Shown in pieces: positions 17,846 through 25,854 of a stretch of DNA of 31,030 nucleotides (the first letter of the stretch is position 1; each line of letters starts with the position of its first letter). Origin of the DNA: an uncultured Rickettsiales bacterium. GTDB taxonomy: Bacteria; Pseudomonadota; Alphaproteobacteria; UBA8366. Where the stretch lies: positions 1 through 31,030 of the forward strand of contig CAJWTF010000032.1 of the NCBI GenBank assembly GCA_913046825.1, written 5' to 3'. Both the position numbers and the translations under genes were made by a program. The notes under the pieces were generated by a model. The model saw only the letters and a list, made by a program, of their open reading frames with translations, did not search any database and was not told the origin of the DNA.

Positions 17846-19171
17846 ATGGCCTTCGCGCGGCCGTGGTTCGACCGGTGGACATTTTGCATGTTGGCCAAGA
17901 GGTTATTTCCGCTTTCCCGTTTATGGGCGGCGGCAATGGTGTCGGACGGCGATGTGGAACGGTTCCGTGAAGAAGCTCAGGTTAGCCGGCTTGATTCCAG
18001 TGAGTGGGATCTTGCCCGTTCTTTGATGCGCCATACTTGCGATGCCCTAAGTGCCAAATACAGAGCGGCCCAGGAATGGGAATCATTTTATTTCCAGGGT
18101 GAGAACCCGGATGCGAAGCGATTGGTTGCGGTCGAAGTGGCCCGCAGGGCGGCAGCTTCAAATTTCTTAGGTCAACGCTTCAAGTTCCGCCCTTTGCTGC
18201 GTGGTCGGGAGATTGGTGCGGTACGTTTCGATCCGCCATCTCTGGCGGATATGGAAGCTGTCTATGGAGATTGGATGGACGACGCGGACTGTGCCTATCC
18301 GATGCCAAGTGAGCTTCCTAATATCGAAGTCAGCCATCCCGTCCAATCAGTGAAGAGTGTTGTGTCCTGGTTGCGATTTCCTTCACCCGGACGCGACGTT
18401 CAAGATACCGCTTGGGCGAAAATTATCGAACCGGAAGACGCTAGGAATGCGCCGACCTTGCTCTATTGCCATGGTTTGGGAGAGGAGACGGAACTCCGCA
18501 ATCGCTTCCTTGATGAGATCCCGCCGCTCGTAGCCATGGGTGTTCGGGTCATACGGCTGGAAGCACCTTGGCACAATCGCCGGTTCGTGCCGGGCCTGTG
18601 GAGCGGCGAGCCGTTCCTTGGCCGCGCCCCGGGTGGTCCCATATTCATGTTCGACACCCATGTCCGTGAACTGGGTATTCTGACCCAATGGTGCCGGGCT
18701 CGCTACGGCACCCCGGTCGGTATCGGCGGCCTCAGTATGGGCGGCTTGACCGCGCAACTGGCGGCCTATCGCGCAAATTTTTGGCCGAAATCCATGCAAC
18801 CGGACGCCTTGTTCTTGGCGGCAGTGAATGAGGATATGTGGCAAATTAGCTTTGATGGTTCGGTTGGCAGTGGGGCTGGTGTCGGTGGTGTCGTGCGGGG
18901 TGCCGGTTGGACCGATCCCGATTTGGAACGCCTTCGCCGCCTGACCAACCCGACGGGCTCACCTGTCATGGACCCGTCCCGAATCGTCATGAAACTGGGG
19001 CTCGCCGATGACGTCATGCCCTATGCGGGTGGGCGCAGCCTGGCGGATCGATGGCGCGTGCCGCCGGAGAACGTGTTCGAGCGCAATCAAGGTCACTTCA
19101 CGGTTCCGATCTCCATGGTCCGTAATGCGCGCGCTTTCCGACGGCTCGCAGATATTCTGCATCGGCTTTAG
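17846..19171 (+). CDS. Alpha/beta hydrolase, possibly ABHD18-like (441 aa)
   Basis: A large alpha/beta hydrolase. The hydrolase core occupies the C-terminal half: [17 protein letters not shown] (strand and oxyanion region), [18 protein letters not shown], nucleophile elbow [15 protein letters not shown] (Ser), acid region [13 protein letters not shown], and histidine in [10 protein letters not shown]. The helical N-terminal half is about 200 residues and resembles the layout of the ABHD18/DUF2048 group, a tentative placement. The frame is open back to a GTG at 17768. I prefer the ATG at 17846 because GAAGGA (17831-17836) lies nine bases upstream. It is divergent from the selenoprotein gene and 38 bases before mnmA. 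Substrate unknown. Confidence 0.8.
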   Translation: MAFARPWFDRWTFCMLAKRLFPLSRLWAAAMVSDGDVERFREEAQVSRLDSSEWDLARSLMRHTCDALSAKYRAAQEWESFYFQGENPDAKRLVAVEVARRAAASNFLGQRFKFRPLLRGREIGAVRFDPPSLADMEAVYGDWMDDADCAYPMPSELPNIEVSHPVQSVKSVVSWLRFPSPGRDVQDTAWAKIIEPEDARNAPTLLYCHGLGEETELRNRFLDEIPPLVAMGVRVIRLEAPWHNRRFVPGLWSGEPFLGRAPGGPIFMFDTHVRELGILTQWCRARYGTPVGIGGLSMGGLTAQLAAYRANFWPKSMQPDALFLAAVNEDMWQISFDGSVGSGAGVGGVVRGAGWTDPDLERLRRLTNPTGSPVMDPSRIVMKLGLADDVMPYAGGRSLADRWRVPPENVFERNQGHFTVPISMVRNARAFRRLADILHRL

Positions 19172-19209
19172 CCGTTGCGCTCGCGGCCCGCGATACTCAT
19201 ATTGCGCCC

Positions 19210-20322
19210 ATGAACGAACTTGGATTTGAAAGCCAACCGAATGAGACGCGGGTCGTCGTCGCCATGTCCGGCGGAGTCGACTCGTCTGTGACGGCCGCCC
19301 TGTTGGTCGAAGCGGGATACGATGTCGTCGGCATCACCCTCCAGCTTTACGATCACGGCGAAGCGATTCAAAAGAAGAACGCCTGTTGTGCCGGACAAGA
19401 TATTTACGATGCCAGAAATGTGGCGGCAAAGCTGGATATTCCGCACTATGTCCTGGATTACGAAAGCAAGTTCCGAGAGAGCGTGATGGAAGACTTCGCC
19501 GATGCCTATGCGCGTGGCGAGACACCGATTCCCTGCGTGCGTTGCAATCAGACGGTAAAGTTTCGCGATTTGATGAGCACGGCGCGTGACCTCGGTGCTG
19601 CGGCTTTGGCGACAGGGCATTACGTACGCCGGAAAATGGGGCCGGACGGACCGGAACTGCACCGAGCCATCGACCCGAGCAAGGATCAAAGTTACTTCCT
19701 GTTCGCGACGACGACGGCGCAGCTCGATCTGTTGCGCTTTCCGCTAGGTGATCGCCCGAAGTCGGAAACCCGCGAGATTGCGGAACGCTTTGGATTGCAA
19801 GTCGCCGACAAGCCGGACAGTCAAGACATCTGCTTTGTGCCAAATGGCTCCTACGCCCGCATTGTCGAGAAATTGCGTCCAGAGTCTATCCAGCCGGGAG
19901 AGATCGTTGACCTCGACGGAAACGTACTCGGGCCCCATGACGGCATTATCAATTACACGGTGGGCCAACGCCGCGGCCTAGATATCGGGGGCCAAGCGGA
20001 AGCGCTTTATGTGATCCGGCTGGAGCCCGAAACCCACCGCGTCGTTGCGGGTCCACGGGAGGCGCTGGCGGTTCCGTCAGTAACTTTGTTAGAAGGGAAT
20101 TGGCTGGCGGCACCGTTAAACGGTGCGAAGGTCGACTGCGCGGTTAAAATCCGCTCGACCATGGAGCCGGAGCCCGCGAGCGTGCGCGCGACCGGCGACG
20201 GTCGTGTCGAGGTCACCTTTGCGGAACCGCAATACGGCGTCTCTCCGGGACAAGCCTGCGTCGCGTATGATGGTGACCGAGTGCTGGGCGGGGGGTGGAT
20301 TGAGCGGCAGGCCGCTCGGTAA
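19210..20322 (+). CDS. mnmA: tRNA-specific 2-thiouridylase
   Basis: MnmA adds sulfur to U34 of tRNA-Lys, -Glu and -Gln, taking persulfide sulfur that comes from a cysteine desulfurase. The 370-residue protein has the PP-loop [18 protein letters not shown], the first catalytic cysteine in [12 protein letters not shown] (about residue 108), SKDQSYFLF, the second in DSQDICFVP (about residue 207), and the family's [13 protein letters not shown]. Length and all catalytic residues are normal. There is no strong ribosome binding site before the ATG, but the N-terminus matches alphaproteobacterial homologues. Confidence 0.96.
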   Translation: MNELGFESQPNETRVVVAMSGGVDSSVTAALLVEAGYDVVGITLQLYDHGEAIQKKNACCAGQDIYDARNVAAKLDIPHYVLDYESKFRESVMEDFADAYARGETPIPCVRCNQTVKFRDLMSTARDLGAAALATGHYVRRKMGPDGPELHRAIDPSKDQSYFLFATTTAQLDLLRFPLGDRPKSETREIAERFGLQVADKPDSQDICFVPNGSYARIVEKLRPESIQPGEIVDLDGNVLGPHDGIINYTVGQRRGLDIGGQAEALYVIRLEPETHRVVAGPREALAVPSVTLLEGNWLAAPLNGAKVDCAVKIRSTMEPEPASVRATGDGRVEVTFAEPQYGVSPGQACVAYDGDRVLGGGWIERQAAR

Positions 20323-20353
20323 CGCAAAGGCAATACGACGAGGGAGCGAAGCG

Positions 20354-21199
20354 ATGCTAGAGATAACTCCTACCGGACAGGGGTGTGGCGCCGTGGTGCG
20401 CGGTGTTGATTTTTGCGCTGACGTGTCCACCGTTACCTTAAAGACAATCCGGTCGGCATGGCTGGAGCATCACGTTCTCATCTTTCCGAACCAAACATTC
20501 GACAATGACAGGTTGGTTAGCTTCGCCGAGTACTTTGGTCCCATCGGCGACGATCCCTATTTTGCACCGATTGAGGGTCATGACCGTATTGCCGCGGTCC
20601 GGCGCGAGGCAGATGAAACAGCGCCTTTATTTGCAGAAGTATGGCATTCTGATTGGAGCTTCATGCGTACGCCGCCAGCGGCGACCTGTCTTTACGGCTT
20701 GGACATTCCGCCAGTCGGCGGTGATACCTTGTTTGCCAACGAGCATAAGGCATGGGAAGAAATGCCGGAAGGTTTGCGCCAGAAATTTTTGGATAAGATG
20801 GCCTGCCATTCTGCGAAGCGCGCATATTCGAAGGAAGGGCGATATTCCGAGGATACCTACAAAGGCAGTATGTCAATCAGACCATCCGATAGTGCACTAG
20901 AGAGTCAGAACCATCCGTTGATCCGCCCTCATCCCGAGACCGGGCGCCTGGGGATATTTGGTGGTTCCTATATTTATAATATAGAGGAGACGGGGGAAAA
21001 CGAGACGGGAGAGTTGCTTTTGGAATTGCGCGAATGGATCGAACAAGAGCAGTTTATCTATCGGCATAAGTGGGAGACGGGTATGGTTGTCCTGTGGGAC
21101 AATCGTTGTGTTCTCCATAAAGCGACCGGTGGCTATGAGGGCCACGCCCGGTTGTTGCACCGTCTGACTATTGCCGATGATCCAAAATATTATAGTTGA
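20354..21199 (+). CDS. TauD/TfdA-family Fe(II)/2-oxoglutarate dioxygenase
   Basis: A 281-residue double-stranded beta-helix oxygenase. The iron ligands appear as H-x-D in VWHSDWSF and a distal His in RCVLHKATGGYEGHARLLHR, where the arginine near the end would bind 2-oxoglutarate. Other family marks are LIFPNQTFDNDRLVSFAEYF, FGPIGDDPY and PVGGDTLFANEHKAWE. Such enzymes hydroxylate and often cleave sulfonates, aryloxyacids or amino-acid-like compounds; the substrate here is unknown. The ATG at 20354 is chosen because AGGGAG lies about seven bases upstream. The same frame open back to 20123 lies inside mnmA and is not coding. Confidence 0.9.
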   Translation: MLEITPTGQGCGAVVRGVDFCADVSTVTLKTIRSAWLEHHVLIFPNQTFDNDRLVSFAEYFGPIGDDPYFAPIEGHDRIAAVRREADETAPLFAEVWHSDWSFMRTPPAATCLYGLDIPPVGGDTLFANEHKAWEEMPEGLRQKFLDKMACHSAKRAYSKEGRYSEDTYKGSMSIRPSDSALESQNHPLIRPHPETGRLGIFGGSYIYNIEETGENETGELLLELREWIEQEQFIYRHKWETGMVVLWDNRCVLHKATGGYEGHARLLHRLTIADDPKYYS

Positions 21200-21566
21200 G
21201 CTGGCGACACATCGTTTCCGTGATGCTGAGGTGCCGAATTCTCCGCAGCACCAACTCTGCTTTGATTTCGATAATTAGTTTATAGATTTACGAACTAGCC
21301 ACTGGGGTATTTCGACTGGCACCAATGACATCGAAATGAAAGCCAGTCTGCAGGTTGTTTATATAAGGGCAGTTTGCATCCGGACGGGTAACCATTATTC
21401 CAGAGATGTCGAGAGTGCCTGAGCACCTGCTGATGTTAAATCCCTTCTATCTTTAATTTGCGTGACCCGAACTGACTTTGTTCGCATAGATGCAGACACC
21501 AAGGTATAGGGGTGCCCTATAATCTGTACATTCGCGATAGAACTCGGTCAGTGGGTTTCGAACGAA
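21200..21566. other. Low-density intergenic stretch of 367 bases
   Basis: No gene, tRNA or other RNA was recognised. It contains a seven-base inverted repeat (GACTGGC at 21314-21320, GCCAGTC at 21342-21348) that could form a hairpin with a 21-base loop, and a promoter-like palindrome near its end, listed separately. It is AT-richer than the flanking genes. Confidence 0.5.
21505..21523 (+). promoter_or_regulatory. Palindrome overlapping a consensus -10 box
   Basis: TATAGGG (21505-21511) and CCCTATA (21515-21521) form a perfect seven-base inverted repeat around GTG. The right arm overlaps TATAAT (21518-21523), an exact -10 consensus 43 bases before the GTG start of the zinc-ribbon gene. I see no good -35 at 16-18 bases. 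An operator under the -10 element, or an activator-dependent promoter, is plausible. Confidence 0.4.
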
Positions 21567-21956
21567 GTGAAGGGCCGCGTGAGCGGAAATGGGTATTTTG
21601 GTATGAATAAATATAGAGCTCATGACCGATTAATCGGATTGAGCAATAACCGGGATGGAAAACCAACTGTGTATAATTCCCGGGTGGCGTATCGATGTGA
21701 AAGTTGTGGGACCTCGACAACCTTTGACATAGATTTAAGGACTTCTTGGACAGCACTCGCCGAGAAATTCAATAGAGCGATGGGCACACTAAAACCTTAT
21801 GAGCAGGACTATTGTGACTTCGATTGCTCCGGTTGTGGTATTTCCGTCCCATGTGTCTACGCGATCTCCGAGGTCAGCATGAACCAGTATCAGTATTATC
21901 CAAAAACGATTTACACATGCGTTTTCAATGATATTTCCGCTAATGGTCTAGATTAA
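21567..21956 (+). CDS. Hypothetical zinc-ribbon-like protein (up to 129 aa)
   Basis: A frame starting at a GTG (21567), or more likely at the ATG at 21603 (MNKYRAHDRLIGLSNNRDG), ends at 21956. Two cysteine pairs suggest a zinc ribbon: YRCESCGTSTTFDIDLR, and CDFDCSGCGISVPC further on. No family is recognised. Base composition is AT-richer than in its neighbours, and the gene sits between a TauD-type gene and an insertion-sequence remnant, so recent acquisition is possible. A promoter-like palindrome lies just upstream, which favours a real gene. The function is unknown. Confidence 0.55.
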   Translation: MKGRVSGNGYFGMNKYRAHDRLIGLSNNRDGKPTVYNSRVAYRCESCGTSTTFDIDLRTSWTALAEKFNRAMGTLKPYEQDYCDFDCSGCGISVPCVYAISEVSMNQYQYYPKTIYTCVFNDISANGLD

Positions 21957-22109
21957 AATACCGGACCGCTTGCGTCGGTCGTAATATGTCGCGTCGCTGA
22001 TACCGACGCCGCGTCAGGCCGACGCTACGTCACTGCCATTCGCCAGATTCAGATCAATCTCCCGCAGCAGCTTGAGTATGTCCTCATCTGAATAACGTTT
22101 CCGAGCCAT
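21955..22109 (-). pseudogene. Truncated IS3-family transposase OrfA remnant
   Basis: The minus strand from an ATG at 22109, with GGGAG about seven bases upstream, reads MARKRYSDEDILKLLREIDL, then NGSDVASA, a TGA stop (22016-22014) and RGVGISDATYY. This matches the helix-turn-helix N-terminus of IS3-family OrfA, where the stop replaces a Cys of the usual SACRKAGISDATYY segment. The frame decays after about 50 codons. OrfB and both terminal repeats are absent. It is a fossil of an insertion that was later deleted. Confidence 0.8.
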
Positions 22110-22148
22110 CGTAATCTCCCCTAACTGGAACAAAATAGTGGCCCAGTT

Positions 22149-22304
22149 TTAGCGAGGAAGGACAATGGGATTGCTCATGCTGGCCAATACGTCTGGCGCC
22201 CGCCGGGCTCGTTCCACGAAACTTACTCGGAAGAAGGCTGCATCATCCTAGCGATATATCGCAAGCCGAACGTGTTTTATAACTCGGCTGGTTTTGCGAG
22301 CTAG
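22149..22304 (+). pseudogene. C-terminal fragment of a cupin-domain protein
   Basis: The plus strand reads ARKDNGIAHAGQYVWRPPGS followed by FHETYSEEGCIILAIYRKPN and a stop at 22302-22304. The pattern (HAG-Y-W-PPGS-H-S-EGC) is typical of the C-terminal half of ChrR-like or dihydroxyacetophenone-dioxygenase-like cupins. No start codon or N-terminal half is present. The fragment begins about 40 bases from the IS3 remnant, suggesting that the insertion and a deletion removed the rest. Confidence 0.55.
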
Positions 22305-22374
22305 CGGTTTACGTAGCGGCACACTTCCGCTTCCTAAGGCCGCGCGCTGATCCGGAGAAAGGATGCTCGTCTTT

Positions 22375-24021
22375 TTATCCCCGGACTTTCGGCAGATTGA
22401 GAACAGAGCTCCATGGATCGGGCATTTCGCCGACCGGCGCTTCGATCAATACCGGGGCGTTCATCTTGAGGGCTTCCTCGAGCCGGTCTTGCAGCGCGTC
22501 GGGCGACGTAGCGCGGAGACTGGCAACACCGAATGAATCTGCAAGTTTCCCAAAATCGGGATTGGTCAGGTCGCTTGCGATTGTGCGATTGCCGTAGCTT
22601 AGTTTTTGGATGCGCTGAACGTTTCCGAACGCGCCGTCGTTGAAGACGACCGCGACCAGGTTAATGCCGTGGCGCACGGCGGTTGCCATTTCCTGGACGT
22701 TGAACATGAAACCGCCGTCGCCGTTGATCGACAGGACGGGTGCGTCTGGCCGCGCGACCTTCACGCCGAGCCCCGCCGCATAACCCCAGCCCAGCGTGCC
22801 TTGATACCCCGACGCGATGTAGCTGCGCGGGTTATAGACCGGCATGGCGAGGCGGCTGATGTAACTCACTTGGGTCAGTTCGTCGACGAAGACACCGTCT
22901 TCTGGCAAGGCATTGCGGATGGCATCGATATAGGCGAGTTGCGGGGCAAGGGGGGCCAGCATCTCCATCGTCTTGGCGCGAGCTTCGTCCATCTCGTCCT
23001 TGCGGGAGGCGCGCGCTGAATTGTGCTTTGGCAGTGCTTCCGCCAAGGCGGTTAAGACCGCGGCGGAATCTCCGACGATCCCAACATCCGCCTTGGTGAT
23101 GCGATCCATCTCCTCTTGCGAGAGATCGATCCGGATTATCTTGAGGTCCTTGTCGGTACCCCAGAGCTGTTGGTGTGGCTGCATGCGGGTACCAACGCCG
23201 AGTACCACATCCACATCCTTCCAGAGTCGGTGGCCGGTCGGCATGGTGATCGAAAGGTGATGGCGGGAATCGAGCACACCGCGGCCCAGGCGAAATCCGC
23301 AGACCGGCGCTTCCAACATCTCGGCGACCCGGCGGACTTCTAAGCTCGCGTCCTGCGCGCCGCCACCGACGACGATCATTGGGTTCTTGGCAGCCCCCAG
23401 CAGTTTGGCGGCTTCCTCTACCTTGTCCGTGTCGACGGGAATGACTTCATCCTCGGCGGGCGCACCCGGCAAGGTGACAGGTGCCTTGCGGCCCCACACA
23501 TCCATTGGGCATTCGAGGCCGACGGGGCGCGGTCGGCCCGCACCCAATTCTCGGAATGCTTCCTGGGTGAGGCGCGCTGCATCACCAGGACTTTCGATCC
23601 GCTCCGCCCATTTGGTCATGGTGCGCAGGATGCCAATTTGGTCGCGAACCTCGTGTAACAGGCCGTAGCCCCGGTCGATGGCCGCGAGGTTGATTTGCCC
23701 GAGCAAAGCTACAACCTTCGAGCTGGTGCTATATGCGGTTGCTAATGCGGTTGCTGCATTCAGGAAGCCCGGTCCCGGTACAACACAAAATGCGGAGGGT
23801 TTGCCGGTCGCCTGCGCCGCACCCAAGGCCATATAGGCGACGGCTTGCTCATGCCGTGTGTGAATGGGTCGAATTTCATCGGTACGGGCATGCAGCGCAT
23901 CAAAGAACAGATCATTTTGAATTCCGGGTAGGCAGAACAGCGTATCTATGCCGTTCCGGATTAATCCGTCCACGACGGCTTCACCAGCGGTCATGGTTTG
24001 AATTTTTGGATTGTATGACAT
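22375..24021 (-). CDS. Thiamine-pyrophosphate-dependent enzyme, acetolactate-synthase-like (548 aa)
   Basis: A three-domain TPP enzyme. The PYR domain has FCLPGIQNDLFFDAL and the catalytic glutamate in IHTRHEQAVAYMALGAA. The central domain has IVVGGGAQDASLEVRR. The PP domain carries the cofactor motif SINGDGGFMFNVQEMATA running on to VVFND (GDG...N). Such proteins decarboxylate or ligate 2-oxoacids; the exact reaction cannot be told. The start is the ATG at 24021, with GAGGAAGGA about eight bases before it. The frame extended to 24114 has no family support. It is the last gene of a likely hyuA-hyuB-TPP operon, 114 bases after hyuB, so it probably processes a product of the hydantoinase-type step. 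Confidence 0.88.
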   Translation of the reverse strand: MSYNPKIQTMTAGEAVVDGLIRNGIDTLFCLPGIQNDLFFDALHARTDEIRPIHTRHEQAVAYMALGAAQATGKPSAFCVVPGPGFLNAATALATAYSTSSKVVALLGQINLAAIDRGYGLLHEVRDQIGILRTMTKWAERIESPGDAARLTQEAFRELGAGRPRPVGLECPMDVWGRKAPVTLPGAPAEDEVIPVDTDKVEEAAKLLGAAKNPMIVVGGGAQDASLEVRRVAEMLEAPVCGFRLGRGVLDSRHHLSITMPTGHRLWKDVDVVLGVGTRMQPHQQLWGTDKDLKIIRIDLSQEEMDRITKADVGIVGDSAAVLTALAEALPKHNSARASRKDEMDEARAKTMEMLAPLAPQLAYIDAIRNALPEDGVFVDELTQVSYISRLAMPVYNPRSYIASGYQGTLGWGYAAGLGVKVARPDAPVLSINGDGGFMFNVQEMATAVRHGINLVAVVFNDGAFGNVQRIQKLSYGNRTIASDLTNPDFGKLADSFGVASLRATSPDALQDRLEEALKMNAPVLIEAPVGEMPDPWSSVLNLPKVRG

Positions 24022-24135
24022 TTCTCGATCCTTCCTCAATTGATTGCGGCGTCTCGTTTGAATGGAAGTGAAGGCCGATCCTAGCCAGAACAATTTAATC
24101 CAGCGAATGCTCATATAATCCAGAGCAACGGCCGG

Positions 24136-25797
24136 TTAGTTCGTCACGTACCCGTCTTCGATATCGCTTTCGTTTGCCGCTTGATCACGTTCAGCTTCAT
24201 CACCGTAACCGCCGGAGCCCGGCGCTTCCAATATTACCTGACCGCCTGCGGGCACGTCGAAAGCACCTTTACTGGGAAGGCTTTGTTCGGTTCCGTTGGG
24301 TAATCGCAAGGTTGCCTTACCCAAACGACCGAAGCCTCCACCGGAAACGCCGAAGGGCGGTGATTTCGTTCGCTCCATGCAGACGGTCGCCCGCGCGGTT
24401 TTCTCCAATACCGTCCAGGCGCGGCGTGTACCGAGGCCGCCTCTGTACTTCCCTTGGCCGCCGCTATCCGGGATCAATTCGTAGCAATCGACACGCAGCG
24501 GAAAGCTCATTTCCAATGCCTCGATGGGCGTGTTCATGGTATTGGCGATGCCCGATGATAGCGCGTTGATACCGTCTTTGTTTGGGCGCGCGCCGAAACC
24601 GCCTTTTACGGATTCATAACTCACGTAACGGCCGCCGGTGCGGTAATCGACACCGCCGAATGTCATGATCGCGGAGGTGCCCTGGCTACAGGCCATCACC
24701 CGGTCCGGCATGATTTTGGCGAGCGCTCCGAATGTCATATCTGCGACCCGGTGGGACATTTCGTGGTTGGCGTAGACGACCGGGGAGGGGAAGGCAGCGT
24801 TGACGACGGTGCCTTCGGGCGCGGACACGGTAATCGGTCGCCACGCACCGGAGTTGGCGGGAATTAATCCATCCGGATCGACGATCATTTTGAGGGAGCA
24901 GTATACACCGGAGGCGGTGACAGAGAGCGGTGCATTCATCGGTCCGGAGACAGCGGCGTCGGTGCCGTCGAAATCGACCTCAATCGTATCGCCGTGCTTT
25001 GCGATCTTCATGCGAATAGTGAAAGTTGCGTCTTCGTCTTCGCCCTGCTCGATAATGCCATCGCCATCGCAAAAGTCCTCGAAACTCCCTTCACCGTCCG
25101 GTAATTTCTCGAGGAGTGTGCGCATCATGCGTTCGGAATAATCCAGTACTGCTTCCATGATGTCGGTGAGACGTTCGGGGCCGTACTTCTCGGCCAGATC
25201 AAAGAGCCGTTGGCTCGCCCGGCGATTGGACGCGATTTGCGCGCTAAGGTCGCCCCAACGCTCATCCGGAGTACGGACATTGGCGCGGATGATGGCTTCC
25301 ACATTCCGGTCCAATTTGCCCTGTGCATAGATCCGCACCGGAGGTAGACGCAATCCTTCGCCATAGATTTCTGTGACGGCGCCGTAGCTGCCCGGCGTGG
25401 CGCTACCGATGTCTGGCCAGTGGGCACGCACACACCCGAAACCAAGCAATCGGTCACCGTGAAAGGCTGGGCCCACCACATTCACATCGGGTAAGTGCGA
25501 GCCTCCGAAATAAGGATCGTTGTGAATAAAAACATCGCCGTCATGGATGTCGTCGCCGAAGGATTGAATGACAGCGCGGACCGCGTCCGGCATGGAACCG
25601 AGATGTATCGGCAGGTCCGGGCCCTGTGCGACCATGTCGCCCTTGGCGTCGAAGATACCGCAGGAATAGTCGCCCGCGACCTTGAGGACCGGAGAGTAAG
25701 CGGTTTTAGCGAGGACAATTTTCATTTCCTCCGCCGCTTTTTGCAGGCTGTTTTTTACGACTTCGAAAGTTGCGGGGTCTGTGCGTGTCTCAGTCAT
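24136..25797 (-). CDS. hyuB: Hydantoinase B / oxoprolinase-type subunit
   Basis: A 553-residue member of the HyuB family, the partner subunit of ATP-dependent hydantoinases, 5-oxoprolinases and acetone-carboxylase-like enzymes. It begins DPATFEVVKNSLQKAAEEMK, with typical blocks AKTAYSPVLKVAGDYSCGIF, DLPIHLGSMPDAV, FIHNDPYFGGSHLPDVNVV and a C-terminal SGGQGKYRGGLGTRR and EAPGSGGYGD. The start is the ATG at 25797. The longer frame to 25842 runs into a repeat-like element and is unlikely to be coding. It follows hyuA by 57 bases on the same strand. The symbol names the family; the true substrate may be an oxoproline-like lactam or another cyclic amide. Confidence 0.9.
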   Translation of the reverse strand: MTETRTDPATFEVVKNSLQKAAEEMKIVLAKTAYSPVLKVAGDYSCGIFDAKGDMVAQGPDLPIHLGSMPDAVRAVIQSFGDDIHDGDVFIHNDPYFGGSHLPDVNVVGPAFHGDRLLGFGCVRAHWPDIGSATPGSYGAVTEIYGEGLRLPPVRIYAQGKLDRNVEAIIRANVRTPDERWGDLSAQIASNRRASQRLFDLAEKYGPERLTDIMEAVLDYSERMMRTLLEKLPDGEGSFEDFCDGDGIIEQGEDEDATFTIRMKIAKHGDTIEVDFDGTDAAVSGPMNAPLSVTASGVYCSLKMIVDPDGLIPANSGAWRPITVSAPEGTVVNAAFPSPVVYANHEMSHRVADMTFGALAKIMPDRVMACSQGTSAIMTFGGVDYRTGGRYVSYESVKGGFGARPNKDGINALSSGIANTMNTPIEALEMSFPLRVDCYELIPDSGGQGKYRGGLGTRRAWTVLEKTARATVCMERTKSPPFGVSGGGFGRLGKATLRLPNGTEQSLPSKGAFDVPAGGQVILEAPGSGGYGDEAERDQAANESDIEDGYVTN

Positions 25798-25817
25798 CGG
25801 GATTGCCTTGCAGGGGT

Positions 25818-25840
25818 TCATCCTGAGTTCGCCGAAGGAC
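25818..25840. repeat. REP-like short element between hyuA and hyuB
   Basis: TCATCCTGAG...CGAAGGAC resembles the dispersed palindromic elements (CCTGAG near TCGAAGG) common in intergenic regions of many alphaproteobacteria. TCCT and AGGA form the short dyad ends. Only one copy is visible in the window, so its repeat nature is not shown here. Confidence 0.35.
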
Positions 25841-25854
25841 AAGTGTGAACGGTC

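Noticed and set aside
21314..21348. Seven-base inverted repeat as a terminator for the TauD gene
   Set aside because: The loop is 21 bases, no T-run follows, and it lies 115 bases after the stop; chance or an unrelated hairpin is as likely.
22014..22016. In-frame TGA at a cysteine position of the IS3 OrfA remnant
   Set aside because: The gene is truncated, the cysteine lies in a DNA-binding helix region with no redox role, and no hairpin of SECIS type was seen after it.
22126..22151. AACTGG / CCAGTT near the IS remnant as an IS3 terminal repeat
   Set aside because: It is only six bases, forms a hairpin with itself, and lacks the usual TG...CA ends; no matching partner was found on the other side.
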